Assembly (NCBI RefSeq): GCF_037076555.1
Contig: NZ_AP029023.1
Location: 2,294,001 to 2,358,000, forward strand
Origin: Methylophilus sp. DW102
GTDB lineage: Bacteria > Pseudomonadota > Gammaproteobacteria > Burkholderiales > Methylophilaceae
Length of the DNA: 64,000 nt
Direction of reading: 5' to 3'
This document shows, piece by piece, positions 43,673 through 51,937 of this stretch (positions are counted from its first letter, which is position 1; each line of letters starts with the position of its first letter). The position numbers were made by a program, and so were the translations under genes. Under the pieces are notes generated by a model that was not told the DNA's origin, ran no database searches, and saw only the letters and a list, made by a program, of their open reading frames with translations.

Positions 43673-45022
43673 TTATTCTTCCTTCATGGAGGCGGCTAAC
43701 CGCTTGCTCAGCGGATGCATCAGGTAATTCCACAGCGTGCGTTCCCCGGTCTTGATCACCACCTGTACTGGCATGCCCGGCTGTAACTGGCGGCCTTGCA
43801 AGGCTTGCACGCCTTTGTCCGTCAGCTTGACGCGGGCCAGGTAATAACTCTGGCTGCCTTCAGGCGTAGCAGCCGGTTTGCTCAGCAGGTCTTTGGAAAC
43901 CGATTTGAGCTGGCCCTCTGCCAGCAGTTGCGGGCTGTTGGCAAAGGTAGAGAAGCGGATATCGGCCGCCTGGCCAACATGGATTTTGTCGATCAGGTGT
44001 GGCGGAATCTGTGCGTCCACAATCAGCGCTTCGCCCGAGGGCACAATATCCATGAGTTTTTGCCCAGGCTGGATCACGGCGCCCACGGTGTGCACCTGCA
44101 AGCCCACCACCTGGCCTGAGGCTGGCGCGCGGATTTCAGTCCGCCCCAGTTCTTCGCGCAACGCGCGGACTTTTTGGGCATCGGCCTCGACTTGCAATTT
44201 GACTTGCGCCATTTCTGCATCAATGTCTTTTTTCTCCAGCTGTTTGCGCTGATAAATTTGCTGTTGCAGCTCGAGAATGGCCCGTTGCGCGCGTAACAGA
44301 TTGGCCTGTGTGTTGGCCCGGTCACCATACAGGGCCGCCACACGTTGCTCCAGGTCATTTTGCTGGTTGCGTGGCGCATAGCCCTCGGCCGCCAGCGCGC
44401 GCACGCCTTGCAGTTGTTCTTCGAGCAGGCGCAGTTGCGACTCATGGCTGGTCAACACGCCGCGATAGCCTTCTATCAATGCCTGATAGCCGGCAATGGC
44501 CTCTTGCTTGGCCGCAATATCCGCCGCCAGCGCCGACACTTTGGCCAGCAGCAACTGGCTCTGGTTACGCATCTGTTGCTGAATCAGCGGATCGGTCTGC
44601 TGGCTGATCAAATCCGGGTGAAAATCAATCAGCGTGCGCTGGGTCTGCTCAGCACGCAGGCGGTCTTCCTGCGCGCGCAACCCGGCATAACGGTGACGCA
44701 CCTCTTCATACCGCGCCTTGCTGGCCTGCGCATCCAGCTTGAACAATACCTCGCCGGCATGTACTTCCTTGCCTTCGTGCACCAACAGTTCACTCACCAT
44801 GCCGCCCGACAAATGCTGCACCACCTTGTGATTGCTTTCCACGCTGATCACGCCTTCGGTCGGCACGCCCTCATCCAGTGGCGCCAGCGCGGCCCACAGC
44901 ACAAACCCGGCCAGGCCCGCCAGCAAAATCAGGGCGCCTTTGCGTGCAGGCCTTGCGTTATGCGCATAGTCTTCAATGGCATGGACATTGTCAGGGACAG
45001 GGCTGGTCGACATCAGCGACAT
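43673..45022 (-). CDS. HlyD/PrtE family membrane fusion protein
   Basis: A 449-residue periplasmic adaptor. One membrane helix near 28-47 (GALILLAGLAGFVLWAALA) is followed by a lipoyl-like hairpin split by a long coiled-coil (about 95-280), then the beta-barrel part with the RTX-export signature IRAPASGQVVGLQVHTVGAV. The C-terminal GMPVQVVIKTGERTLWNYLMHPL matches the PrtE/HlyD type I group. It links the ABC exporter to the TolC channel. It is two bases after the ABC gene. Confidence 0.94.
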   Translation of the reverse strand: MSLMSTSPVPDNVHAIEDYAHNARPARKGALILLAGLAGFVLWAALAPLDEGVPTEGVISVESNHKVVQHLSGGMVSELLVHEGKEVHAGEVLFKLDAQASKARYEEVRHRYAGLRAQEDRLRAEQTQRTLIDFHPDLISQQTDPLIQQQMRNQSQLLLAKVSALAADIAAKQEAIAGYQALIEGYRGVLTSHESQLRLLEEQLQGVRALAAEGYAPRNQQNDLEQRVAALYGDRANTQANLLRAQRAILELQQQIYQRKQLEKKDIDAEMAQVKLQVEADAQKVRALREELGRTEIRAPASGQVVGLQVHTVGAVIQPGQKLMDIVPSGEALIVDAQIPPHLIDKIHVGQAADIRFSTFANSPQLLAEGQLKSVSKDLLSKPAATPEGSQSYYLARVKLTDKGVQALQGRQLQPGMPVQVVIKTGERTLWNYLMHPLSKRLAASMKEE

Positions 45023-45024
45023 GT

Positions 45025-46761
45025 TTACTCCGTAGTAGCCAGAGGACTGGCGGCTTGTAACTGGTTTAAATAGACGATGCCGGCATCACGCGGCCCGTGA
45101 TGCAATACTTCGCCGCGCTTGAGCACCAGCAGGTCGTCGGTGATCTTGAGGATGCCGGAACGGTGAGAAATGACGACGATTGTCGTGTTAAGGGTTTTCA
45201 GCGCCTGCAATAGCTGCAGCAGCCTGGCTTCTCCAAACTCGTCCAGGCTGGCATTAGGCTCATCCAGCACCAGCAAGGCGGGCTCTTTGTAAATGGCGCG
45301 GGCCAGACCGAGCAGTTGCCGCTGGCCACCCGACAAGGGCAAGCCTTGGGCATCCAGCCGAGTATCGTAGCCTTGCGGCAAGCGCAAAATGGCCTCGTGC
45401 AAACCGACACGCTGGCAAGCCTGCAAGATATGCGGCGTCTCAAGTGGCCCAAAACGTGCCACATTCTCGGCAATGGTGCCTTCAAGCAAAGACACTTGCT
45501 GCGGCAGATAACCAACACTGGTGAGTGACTGCCGCACATTGGCAGGCGTCAGCAAGGTCTGGTTGACTTCATAGCGCCCGCGCTCGGCAAATACCGCCCC
45601 GACCAGCAATCGGGCCAAGGTACTTTTGCCTGCCCCGGAGGGGCCCATCACGCATAACAGGCGGCCCGGCAGAATGCTGACATCCACCGCCTGCAGCAAC
45701 GGGCGGGCCCCATGACTGACCCCGACCTGCGTCAACTGCAAGGTATAGGGCCGCAACAGGGGCGCAGCGGCGACGGTTTCCATTGTTTGCGCCTCAGCCC
45801 CCGCTTTCATCGGCACACCTGTCATCATTTGCTGAAGCTCACCGGCGGCCGTCTTGGCTTGCAGCCACTGGCGCCAGCTTTGCACCATGACATCAAACGG
45901 TTGCAGCGCACGCGCAATCAGCACATTGGAAGCCACCATGGAACCGACACTGATCTCGCCTTCAATGGTCAACCACGCCGCGACAGCCAGCATGAGCGAT
46001 TGCAGGCAGTAACGCACCCATTTGTTGAGAAACTGGCTGCGATCGCTCTGGCGTTGCCAGTGGTCTTCGGACTCGGCTTGCTGTGCCAGTAACTGTTGCC
46101 AGTGCTGGCGCAAGGTCTGCATCATGCCCAGCACATGGCTGGTCTGTGCGTGCTGAATTTTCTGTTGCAAAAAATGCTCGGTACGCTGGCGGGCGGCGTG
46201 GGTTTCCTGACCAGGCTGCGCCAATACATGCTGATGCCACCAGGCCACCAGACACTGCACCAGGCAGAATGCAATTGCGGTCATACCCAGCAGCGGATGC
46301 AGGGCAAACAGGACGGCGATGTAAATCAGGCTCCAGGGAATATCCAGCAAGGCAAACAAGCCCTGCCCGGTCAGCCACTGCCTGACCGCCGTCAATTGCT
46401 GCAAGGCCTGTTGCGGCACATTGGACGCCGGGCGACCTGGATCAAAGGTGGCGGCAAACACCTGTTTGCCAAAGCGCAAGTCAAACTGCACCCCGGTCTT
46501 TACCGCATACAGACTGCGCAACCAGTCAGCCCCCGCCATGAACACAAGCAAGCCAGCCGTCAGCAGCGTCATCGCCACCAGCGTCAGCGTATTACGGCTG
46601 AGCATGACCCGGTCATACAGTTGCAGCATGTACAGCGTGGGCACCAGCATCAGTACATTGGTTAAAAAACTCAGCCAGAACATCTGCAAAAATGCACCCT
46701 GAAAAGGCTGCATAAATGCCCACATCGGCGACTGCCGCCATCCGCCCGCTAAAGCCATCAT
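45025..46761 (-). CDS. Type I secretion ABC transporter, second in tandem (PrtD-like)
   Basis: A 578-residue half transporter with six membrane helices and an ATPase domain, without an N-terminal C39-like peptidase. Walker A is GPSGAGKSTLARLLVG, the signature LSGGQRQLLGLARAI, Walker B LLVLDEPNASLD and the H-loop VVISHRSG; all intact. The ATG at 46759-46761 overlaps the stop of the first ABC gene as ATGA, so the two are coupled and may form a heterodimer. The likely cargo is the RTX protein encoded upstream. Confidence 0.93.
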   Translation of the reverse strand: MMALAGGWRQSPMWAFMQPFQGAFLQMFWLSFLTNVLMLVPTLYMLQLYDRVMLSRNTLTLVAMTLLTAGLLVFMAGADWLRSLYAVKTGVQFDLRFGKQVFAATFDPGRPASNVPQQALQQLTAVRQWLTGQGLFALLDIPWSLIYIAVLFALHPLLGMTAIAFCLVQCLVAWWHQHVLAQPGQETHAARQRTEHFLQQKIQHAQTSHVLGMMQTLRQHWQQLLAQQAESEDHWQRQSDRSQFLNKWVRYCLQSLMLAVAAWLTIEGEISVGSMVASNVLIARALQPFDVMVQSWRQWLQAKTAAGELQQMMTGVPMKAGAEAQTMETVAAAPLLRPYTLQLTQVGVSHGARPLLQAVDVSILPGRLLCVMGPSGAGKSTLARLLVGAVFAERGRYEVNQTLLTPANVRQSLTSVGYLPQQVSLLEGTIAENVARFGPLETPHILQACQRVGLHEAILRLPQGYDTRLDAQGLPLSGGQRQLLGLARAIYKEPALLVLDEPNASLDEFGEARLLQLLQALKTLNTTIVVISHRSGILKITDDLLVLKRGEVLHHGPRDAGIVYLNQLQAASPLATTE

Positions 46762-48476
46762 AAACTCGCCACCTTGCCAGACTCCGGCTGAAAACTGGCC
46801 AGCACCTCGGCCGGTTTGCCAAAGCGGATCATCTGGCCCTGGCACATCACCAGCATGCAGTCGGCGATGCTTAAAATGTGTTGCAAATGGCTGATGATGA
46901 CAAAGGTAGTGCCCTGTTGCTTCATGCGTGCAATCGCCTGCTGTAACAATCGCTCACTGGTTGTGTCGAGGTTGGCATTGGGCTCATCGAGCACCACAAA
47001 ACGCGGCTTGCCATAAAAAGCGCGGGCCAGGCCAATTAACTGCCGTTCGCCGCCAGACAGGTGCATGCCAGATGCACCAATCACGGTATTCAGCCCCTCT
47101 GGTAACTGCTGCACCCACTCGCTGAGGCCCAGCAGATCAAGTACCTCGGCCAGGGCGGCAGGGTCAGGTGTTTGAAAACGGCAAATATTATCCACCAGGC
47201 GGCCATCAAACACATCGACCTCTTGCGCCAGATATCCCAGCGAAGGGCCGAGCTGGTTTTTATCCCAACGGTAAATATCCACCCCATCCAGGCGTACCCG
47301 GCCGGTGGTGGGGGCCAGTAAGCCGACCAGCAATTTGGCCAGCGTGGTTTTGCCTGACGCCGAGGCGCCAGCGACAATCAGCACCTGCCCCGGCGCAAGC
47401 TTGAACTGCACCTGGCGGATAAACGCTTCGGCAGCTGCTTTGCCTGCTTGCGGCATGGCATACCCCAGCTGGTCTACGCTCAACTCACCCACTGGCGGCG
47501 GCAAGACCATGCCGGGCGCAGTGGCTGGCGCGCCCGCCAGCAAACTGTCTATGCGTTGATACGCGGTCCAGGCTTGCTCATAGGTTTTCCAATGGCCCAC
47601 ACATTGCACCAGCGGTGCGAGCACGCGGGCAGCCAGAATCGAGGCCACAATCATCATGGCCCCGCCGTTGTACAAATCACCTGCAATAAACAGGTAACAG
47701 GCCAGGCCCAGAATCAAGCTGGTTTGCAGGGTTTGCAGCCAGCGGGCAGCGGCAGCGCTTTTGCCCGCCAGCGCCGAGGCTTGCGCCTGCTGCCACAAAA
47801 AACCGTGCTGGTGTTGCAGCCAACGCTGCTGCATGGGCGCCAGCATGGCCATGGCATGCATGGCATCGCCATGACGGCTGATGCTGGCAAAATAACGGTG
47901 TGACTCGATTGCATGCTGGTTGGCCTGCGCCATCAGCGGGGCCACGCGAGACTGGTTATGCCAGGTCAAAATCAATTGGATGCTGAGCCCGGCCAGGGTA
48001 AGCAAACCCAGTGCCGGATGAATCCAGAACACGGCTGCTAAAAAAATCAGGCAAAACGGGGCATCAATCAGGCTCAAACAGGCAGAAGAATGCAACGCTT
48101 GCTTGAGGGTAGAAAAATCAGAAAATACCTGGCTGGCAGGGAATTCAGGCATGGACAACCTGCTCGCAAATACGCGTTCAAATACGCGTTGCTGCAACAG
48201 GGATTCAAATTTTTTGGCCGCTGACTGCAACAAGTTGCGGCGCTGCCACTCGAGTGCTTCCATCACCAGATAGGCAAAGGCCGCCATCACGGTCAGCATC
48301 AGCAAGGTCGAAACATTACGGCTATTAATGACGCGGTCGTACACCTCCAGCATATACCAGGAGGGCACCAGAATCAGCAAATTGGTCACCACCCCAAACA
48401 ACCATACCCGGCGCCACAACGGCCACAGGGCGGGCAATGCTTGCTTGATGGTTTCAGCTTGCGACAACTTCATCAC
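46758..48476 (-). CDS. Type I secretion ABC transporter, first in tandem (PrtD-like)
   Basis: A 572-residue half transporter of the same family as its neighbour. The membrane domain includes VWLFGVVTNLLILVPSWYMLEVYDRVINSRN, the PrtD-type opening. The ATPase is complete: Walker A GASASGKTTLAKLLVG, signature LSGGERQLIGLARAF, Walker B FVVLDEPNANLD, H-loop VIISHLQHIL. Since both tandem copies have full catalytic sets, neither is a degenerate partner. It lies 63 bases after the RTX gene, separated by a stable hairpin. Confidence 0.93.
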   Translation of the reverse strand: MMKLSQAETIKQALPALWPLWRRVWLFGVVTNLLILVPSWYMLEVYDRVINSRNVSTLLMLTVMAAFAYLVMEALEWQRRNLLQSAAKKFESLLQQRVFERVFASRLSMPEFPASQVFSDFSTLKQALHSSACLSLIDAPFCLIFLAAVFWIHPALGLLTLAGLSIQLILTWHNQSRVAPLMAQANQHAIESHRYFASISRHGDAMHAMAMLAPMQQRWLQHQHGFLWQQAQASALAGKSAAAARWLQTLQTSLILGLACYLFIAGDLYNGGAMMIVASILAARVLAPLVQCVGHWKTYEQAWTAYQRIDSLLAGAPATAPGMVLPPPVGELSVDQLGYAMPQAGKAAAEAFIRQVQFKLAPGQVLIVAGASASGKTTLAKLLVGLLAPTTGRVRLDGVDIYRWDKNQLGPSLGYLAQEVDVFDGRLVDNICRFQTPDPAALAEVLDLLGLSEWVQQLPEGLNTVIGASGMHLSGGERQLIGLARAFYGKPRFVVLDEPNANLDTTSERLLQQAIARMKQQGTTFVIISHLQHILSIADCMLVMCQGQMIRFGKPAEVLASFQPESGKVASL

Positions 48477-48502
48477 GACTAAGGACTTTGATAGAGCGTA
48501 TC

Positions 48503-48526
48503 GGCAGGCAGGTTTCCCTGCCCGCC
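48503..48526 (-). promoter_or_regulatory. Stable intercistronic hairpin between the RTX and exporter genes
   Basis: In the minus-strand RNA, GGCGGGCAGG and CCUGCCUGCC form a 10-bp stem (one G-U pair) closed by a GAAA tetraloop. No U run follows, so it may act as RNA stabiliser or partial attenuator, making more RTX message than exporter message. Confidence 0.65.
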
Positions 48527-48539
48527 TATCCGCCGCTAC

Positions 48540-50699
48540 TTAAACGACAACAAAGTCCGACACAGACACTGTGCTGACGCCTGTCAACACTGCAATGTCT
48601 ACCTTGGCACCGCTACCATTACCATCTGCGTCATAGCTGAGGGTTTTAGTGGTGGTGTTGTAAATCAGGTAATCATTGGCGTCTTGCGCAGTGCCGGTGC
48701 TGTTCACACGCAACATGCTGCTGTTAAACCCTGCCAACTGGCTGTACTGATCCAGGTGCAACTCGATTTTGTCGGTGCCACGGGTGAAATCAGTGATGGT
48801 GTCTACCCCGGTCAGGTTAAACGCCGTGTTGGTATAGGTTTGCACACTGGTAGATGAACCAGTCACGACTTGCTCGTAGACTTTGCCGAACACAAACGTA
48901 TCCGCGCCGCCATTCCCTGTCAGCGTATCGTTACCACCATTGCCAACAAATACGTCAGCCTTGCTGGTGCCGATAAAGGTTTGCTGGTTAGCATTACCTT
49001 CAAAACGCAGACCATTGGTGGTCAAGCCAGAAGCATCTACCACCACATTGTTGATGGTCCCGCCGTTGTTACCCAAGGTGTTGGAGAGATCAGATACCGT
49101 GCCGTTGGCTTTGAAGTAGTAATGATCGTTGAGCAATTGCAGGTCAGTGTTTTCAACATTCAAACGACCGACAGTGCCACCCACCTGCACCACTTCCATA
49201 GACTGGAAGTTGTCGTTGTTGAGCACAACAGTGCCGTTGGCTTTAGTATTAGCACCGATGCCAGTAGTAATGCGCAGTGTATCCACGCCATCACCACCCA
49301 CGATCACATCATGCTTGTCGCCAGTCGCAATCCACTCTTTGTTACCGTCATCTGCCTTAGAAGTTGTGCCTTGCACACCACTACCAAAACCGCCGATCAC
49401 AAAAATGTCATTGCCTTCGCCACCATCCAGGTAGTCAGCACCGCCATGACCGATCAACAGGTCATTGCCGCCGTTACCGTAAACCGTGTCATCACCCAAA
49501 CGCATGGTTGCGTAATCAACACCTTCACTACCCAGTACGATCTCGTGTGCATCGCTACCTTCGTTAGCACCGTCAATGCGGGTGAAGCTACCAGCTTCAC
49601 CTTCTGAAGCGTCGTAAGTCACATCCACATTGTAGTAAAGGTGAGCAACAGAGAAGTCATCTACCTCAAACGCAGCCTTGTCGTATGTGACTGGTGTAGC
49701 ACCCACAATGGTAGAAGCTGGCTCAAAAGTGGCTTCTTCAAACTCAAGTTCAACAGTGACGTTTTCAACATCGCCACCGGCAACACCATGAATTTGGTAG
49801 CCAGGGTTTAATTCACCCAAGCTTAGAGATTCACCATTCTCTTCAAGTTGCTCAGCTTCCAAAGTGATGCTTACACCACTAGCCAGTTCAATACGCTCAA
49901 TGCCAGTGAATTGGATACCCTCAAACTCACCTGATTGAGTAAATTCAAGTGTATCCACTGCGTTGTAGCCTGCGACTGTAGTAGCAAAGGTGCTAATTGC
50001 AGAAGATCCTGGACGGGTTACGATGTTCAAACGAACATCGGTTTCTGCTTCTTCAGACATTTCCTGATCGTCAAGAGGGACAGTAAGCCCAGTGGTTGAG
50101 TCGACAGCGACAACCTCTTCAGTACCTTCGTCCTCATCAACATCAGTATAACGGGCCTCGTTACCACTATTATCGAGATTGGAAACGCCACCTACAATAA
50201 CAATACTCCCGCTATCGTCCTCGGAACCGATCACAAATGTATCGTTACCTTCAGCACCCAATAAAATATCATTAGATGAGGCTAGATAAACATTACCATT
50301 CACGGTTTCATCGCCAGCAGTAGCGCCTTCTCCACGAACAACGTCAGAGCCAGCGCCACCAGATAGAATATCATCGCCATCACCGCCGTAAATTTCATCA
50401 TCTCCAGCACCACCAAGCAATATATCATTGCCACTACCACCGAAAATATTGTCAATACCATCGCCACCATGAGCGAAATTATTACCAGATCCGACGTCTA
50501 TAGTATCGTTCCCAGCCCCACCGAAAATCACATCATTGCCATTTCCACCAACTAGATAATCGTCACCAGATCCACCGATAATGACATCATTTCCGTTCGC
50601 TCCGTCAATAACATTGCCTAAATTGTTACCAACAATTAAATCGTTACTTTCAGAACCGGTATATTCTGTTTCTGTTGAGTTGAATATTTTAATAGCCAT
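48540..50699 (-). CDS. RTX calcium-binding repeat protein, likely type I secretion substrate
   Basis: A 719-residue protein behind TAGGAG, with no N-terminal signal peptide and no cysteine. Calcium-binding GGxGxDxLx nonapeptides form three blocks: residues 17-122 (about eleven repeats), about 400-440 and about 585-605. The middle is acidic, strand-rich and unlike known enzymes. The C-terminus ends in a non-cleaved type I signal pattern (AVLTGVSTVSVSDFVVV). The N-terminal placement of the largest RTX block is unusual, since RTX blocks usually lie near the C-terminus. Its exporter is encoded directly downstream. It may be a surface layer, adhesin or metal-binding secreted protein; no catalytic motif was seen. 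Confidence 0.9.
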   Translation of the reverse strand: MAIKIFNSTETEYTGSESNDLIVGNNLGNVIDGANGNDVIIGGSGDDYLVGGNGNDVIFGGAGNDTIDVGSGNNFAHGGDGIDNIFGGSGNDILLGGAGDDEIYGGDGDDILSGGAGSDVVRGEGATAGDETVNGNVYLASSNDILLGAEGNDTFVIGSEDDSGSIVIVGGVSNLDNSGNEARYTDVDEDEGTEEVVAVDSTTGLTVPLDDQEMSEEAETDVRLNIVTRPGSSAISTFATTVAGYNAVDTLEFTQSGEFEGIQFTGIERIELASGVSITLEAEQLEENGESLSLGELNPGYQIHGVAGGDVENVTVELEFEEATFEPASTIVGATPVTYDKAAFEVDDFSVAHLYYNVDVTYDASEGEAGSFTRIDGANEGSDAHEIVLGSEGVDYATMRLGDDTVYGNGGNDLLIGHGGADYLDGGEGNDIFVIGGFGSGVQGTTSKADDGNKEWIATGDKHDVIVGGDGVDTLRITTGIGANTKANGTVVLNNDNFQSMEVVQVGGTVGRLNVENTDLQLLNDHYYFKANGTVSDLSNTLGNNGGTINNVVVDASGLTTNGLRFEGNANQQTFIGTSKADVFVGNGGNDTLTGNGGADTFVFGKVYEQVVTGSSTSVQTYTNTAFNLTGVDTITDFTRGTDKIELHLDQYSQLAGFNSSMLRVNSTGTAQDANDYLIYNTTTKTLSYDADGNGSGAKVDIAVLTGVSTVSVSDFVVV

Positions 50700-50728
50700 A
50701 CTAGACTCCTACATTTATGAGAGTGAAT

Positions 50729-50753
50729 AGCGAAGCGGGGAACCCGCTTCGCT
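50729..50753 (-). promoter_or_regulatory. 11-bp perfect hairpin in the RTX gene leader
   Basis: AGCGAAGCGGG and CCCGCTTCGCT pair perfectly over a three-base loop, between the exported protein gene and the RTX gene. No T run follows on the minus strand. It may protect the RTX message or end part of the transcripts from upstream. Confidence 0.6.
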
Positions 50754-50775
50754 AGATTGACTAACTTACGAGCGA

Positions 50776-51777
50776 TTAAGGTACTGTTGCCCCAGGAGGA
50801 GCGTATCCAGTCAATGAAATTTCATGGAAGGTAGTATTTTCTTGAGCAGTCTGACGAAGTCTTAACGCACCGGCTTTACGCCATGTACTATTAATTGTCG
50901 AGGCACTGTCACTATTGCAAGAAAACTCAACATACGCTATTGAAGAGATGGGATTAGTACCGCCATCATCATCCTGAAAGCCAGCATCAACAGTAAAGTC
51001 AACCCAATTACTGTTCACTTGAGCATCTTGTTGAGCAGCGGTAGCAGTAGCAACTGTCGTACCACTAATGCCTGAGTTAACGCCATTGATGGCTAATGTT
51101 GATGAACCGCCAATAGTTGGCAAGTCTAAATAACCCGTGCCATTATTCTGGCGCTCCGCTTGAGTGCCACCATATTTATACGCCCGGTGTTGAACGGAAG
51201 TAAACGTTCTACCCGCTCTATAAACCGGCGATAATGCTGGAGTTGATGAAGCTGCAAAATAACCAACATTTACAGAACCGGAGCCGCTGTACCCACCCAC
51301 AGCAATATCATTTAACTCAAAATATTGTGATCCGTTATAAAACGCATTAGTACCCAATGTCACTTTTGTACCTAAAATACAAGATGCCGGGCTCGTACTT
51401 GTATTTCTCCAAATACGTTGCGTAACATTACCAATAACGGTTACTCCATCAGTTGCGAAAATATTCTGCGTATTAGATGTCACTTGCAAACCGTACCCTG
51501 AGAGTGGTGCCGTTGCATCATTAGATAAGCCTGTAATTTGGCATGATCCAGCCGCGCCAGCATATGGGGAGTCACTCCCAAAGTTAAGCCTTGACTGTAA
51601 AGAGGTCACTGCTGGGCCCGCTAATGGAGGTACGGTTCTACCATCGTTATAAAGATTGATATAAGCAGAGCCAGTTGGCGCAGACGATAAAGCACAAAAA
51701 GATCCGGCGGCAAATGCGGCTGACGAAACAAAACCAAGCGCTCCAATCACTGCTAATTTAATAGTAGTCTTATACAT
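50776..51777 (-). CDS. Exported protein of unknown family, paralogue 1
   Basis: A 333-residue protein behind AAGGAG with a signal peptide (LAVIGALGFVSSAAFA). The mature protein starts AGSFCALSSAPTGSAYINLYNDGR and has four Cys conserved in its neighbour (near residues 28, 79, 137 and 288), so two disulfides are possible. Further conserved blocks include TQRIWR, YFELNDIA, FTSVQHRAYKY and GYLDLPTIGGSSTL. No known domain is recognised. It lies between the second paralogue and the RTX gene on the same strand, and the three may act together outside the inner membrane. Confidence 0.75.
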   Translation of the reverse strand: MYKTTIKLAVIGALGFVSSAAFAAGSFCALSSAPTGSAYINLYNDGRTVPPLAGPAVTSLQSRLNFGSDSPYAGAAGSCQITGLSNDATAPLSGYGLQVTSNTQNIFATDGVTVIGNVTQRIWRNTSTSPASCILGTKVTLGTNAFYNGSQYFELNDIAVGGYSGSGSVNVGYFAASSTPALSPVYRAGRTFTSVQHRAYKYGGTQAERQNNGTGYLDLPTIGGSSTLAINGVNSGISGTTVATATAAQQDAQVNSNWVDFTVDAGFQDDDGGTNPISSIAYVEFSCNSDSASTINSTWRKAGALRLRQTAQENTTFHEISLTGYAPPGATVP

Positions 51778-51808
51778 TTTTACTCCTTACAAAAAGAAGA
51801 TACAATTA

Positions 51809-51830
51809 GCAGGCATTTGTGGCTGCCTGC
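51809..51830 (-). promoter_or_regulatory. Leader hairpin of exported paralogue 1
   Basis: GCAGGCA and TGCCTGC form a perfect 7-bp stem over eight bases, 32 bases before the start. A related, less perfect GC-rich sequence lies at the same place before paralogue 2, which suggests the leader was duplicated with the gene. Confidence 0.45.
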
Positions 51831-51937
51831 ATTACCAATTCACTACAATCGTTAGTCCCTGTCAGTTCTAAGTCGATCGTAATTGAATACTTTAAGGTTC
51901 GTCACAAATGCCCCTATCAGTAGAGTCGACGAAAGCG

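Noticed and set aside
42399..45073. Plus-strand ORFs of about 240 codons opposite tolC and hlyD
   Set aside because: Antisense shadows without start signals or recognisable domains; the minus-strand genes are complete.
49380..50690. Short direct repeats in the RTX gene as a possible CRISPR array or tandem repeat element
   Set aside because: The period is about 27 bases with degenerate codons for GGxGxDxLx repeats, so it is protein-coding repetition without spacers.
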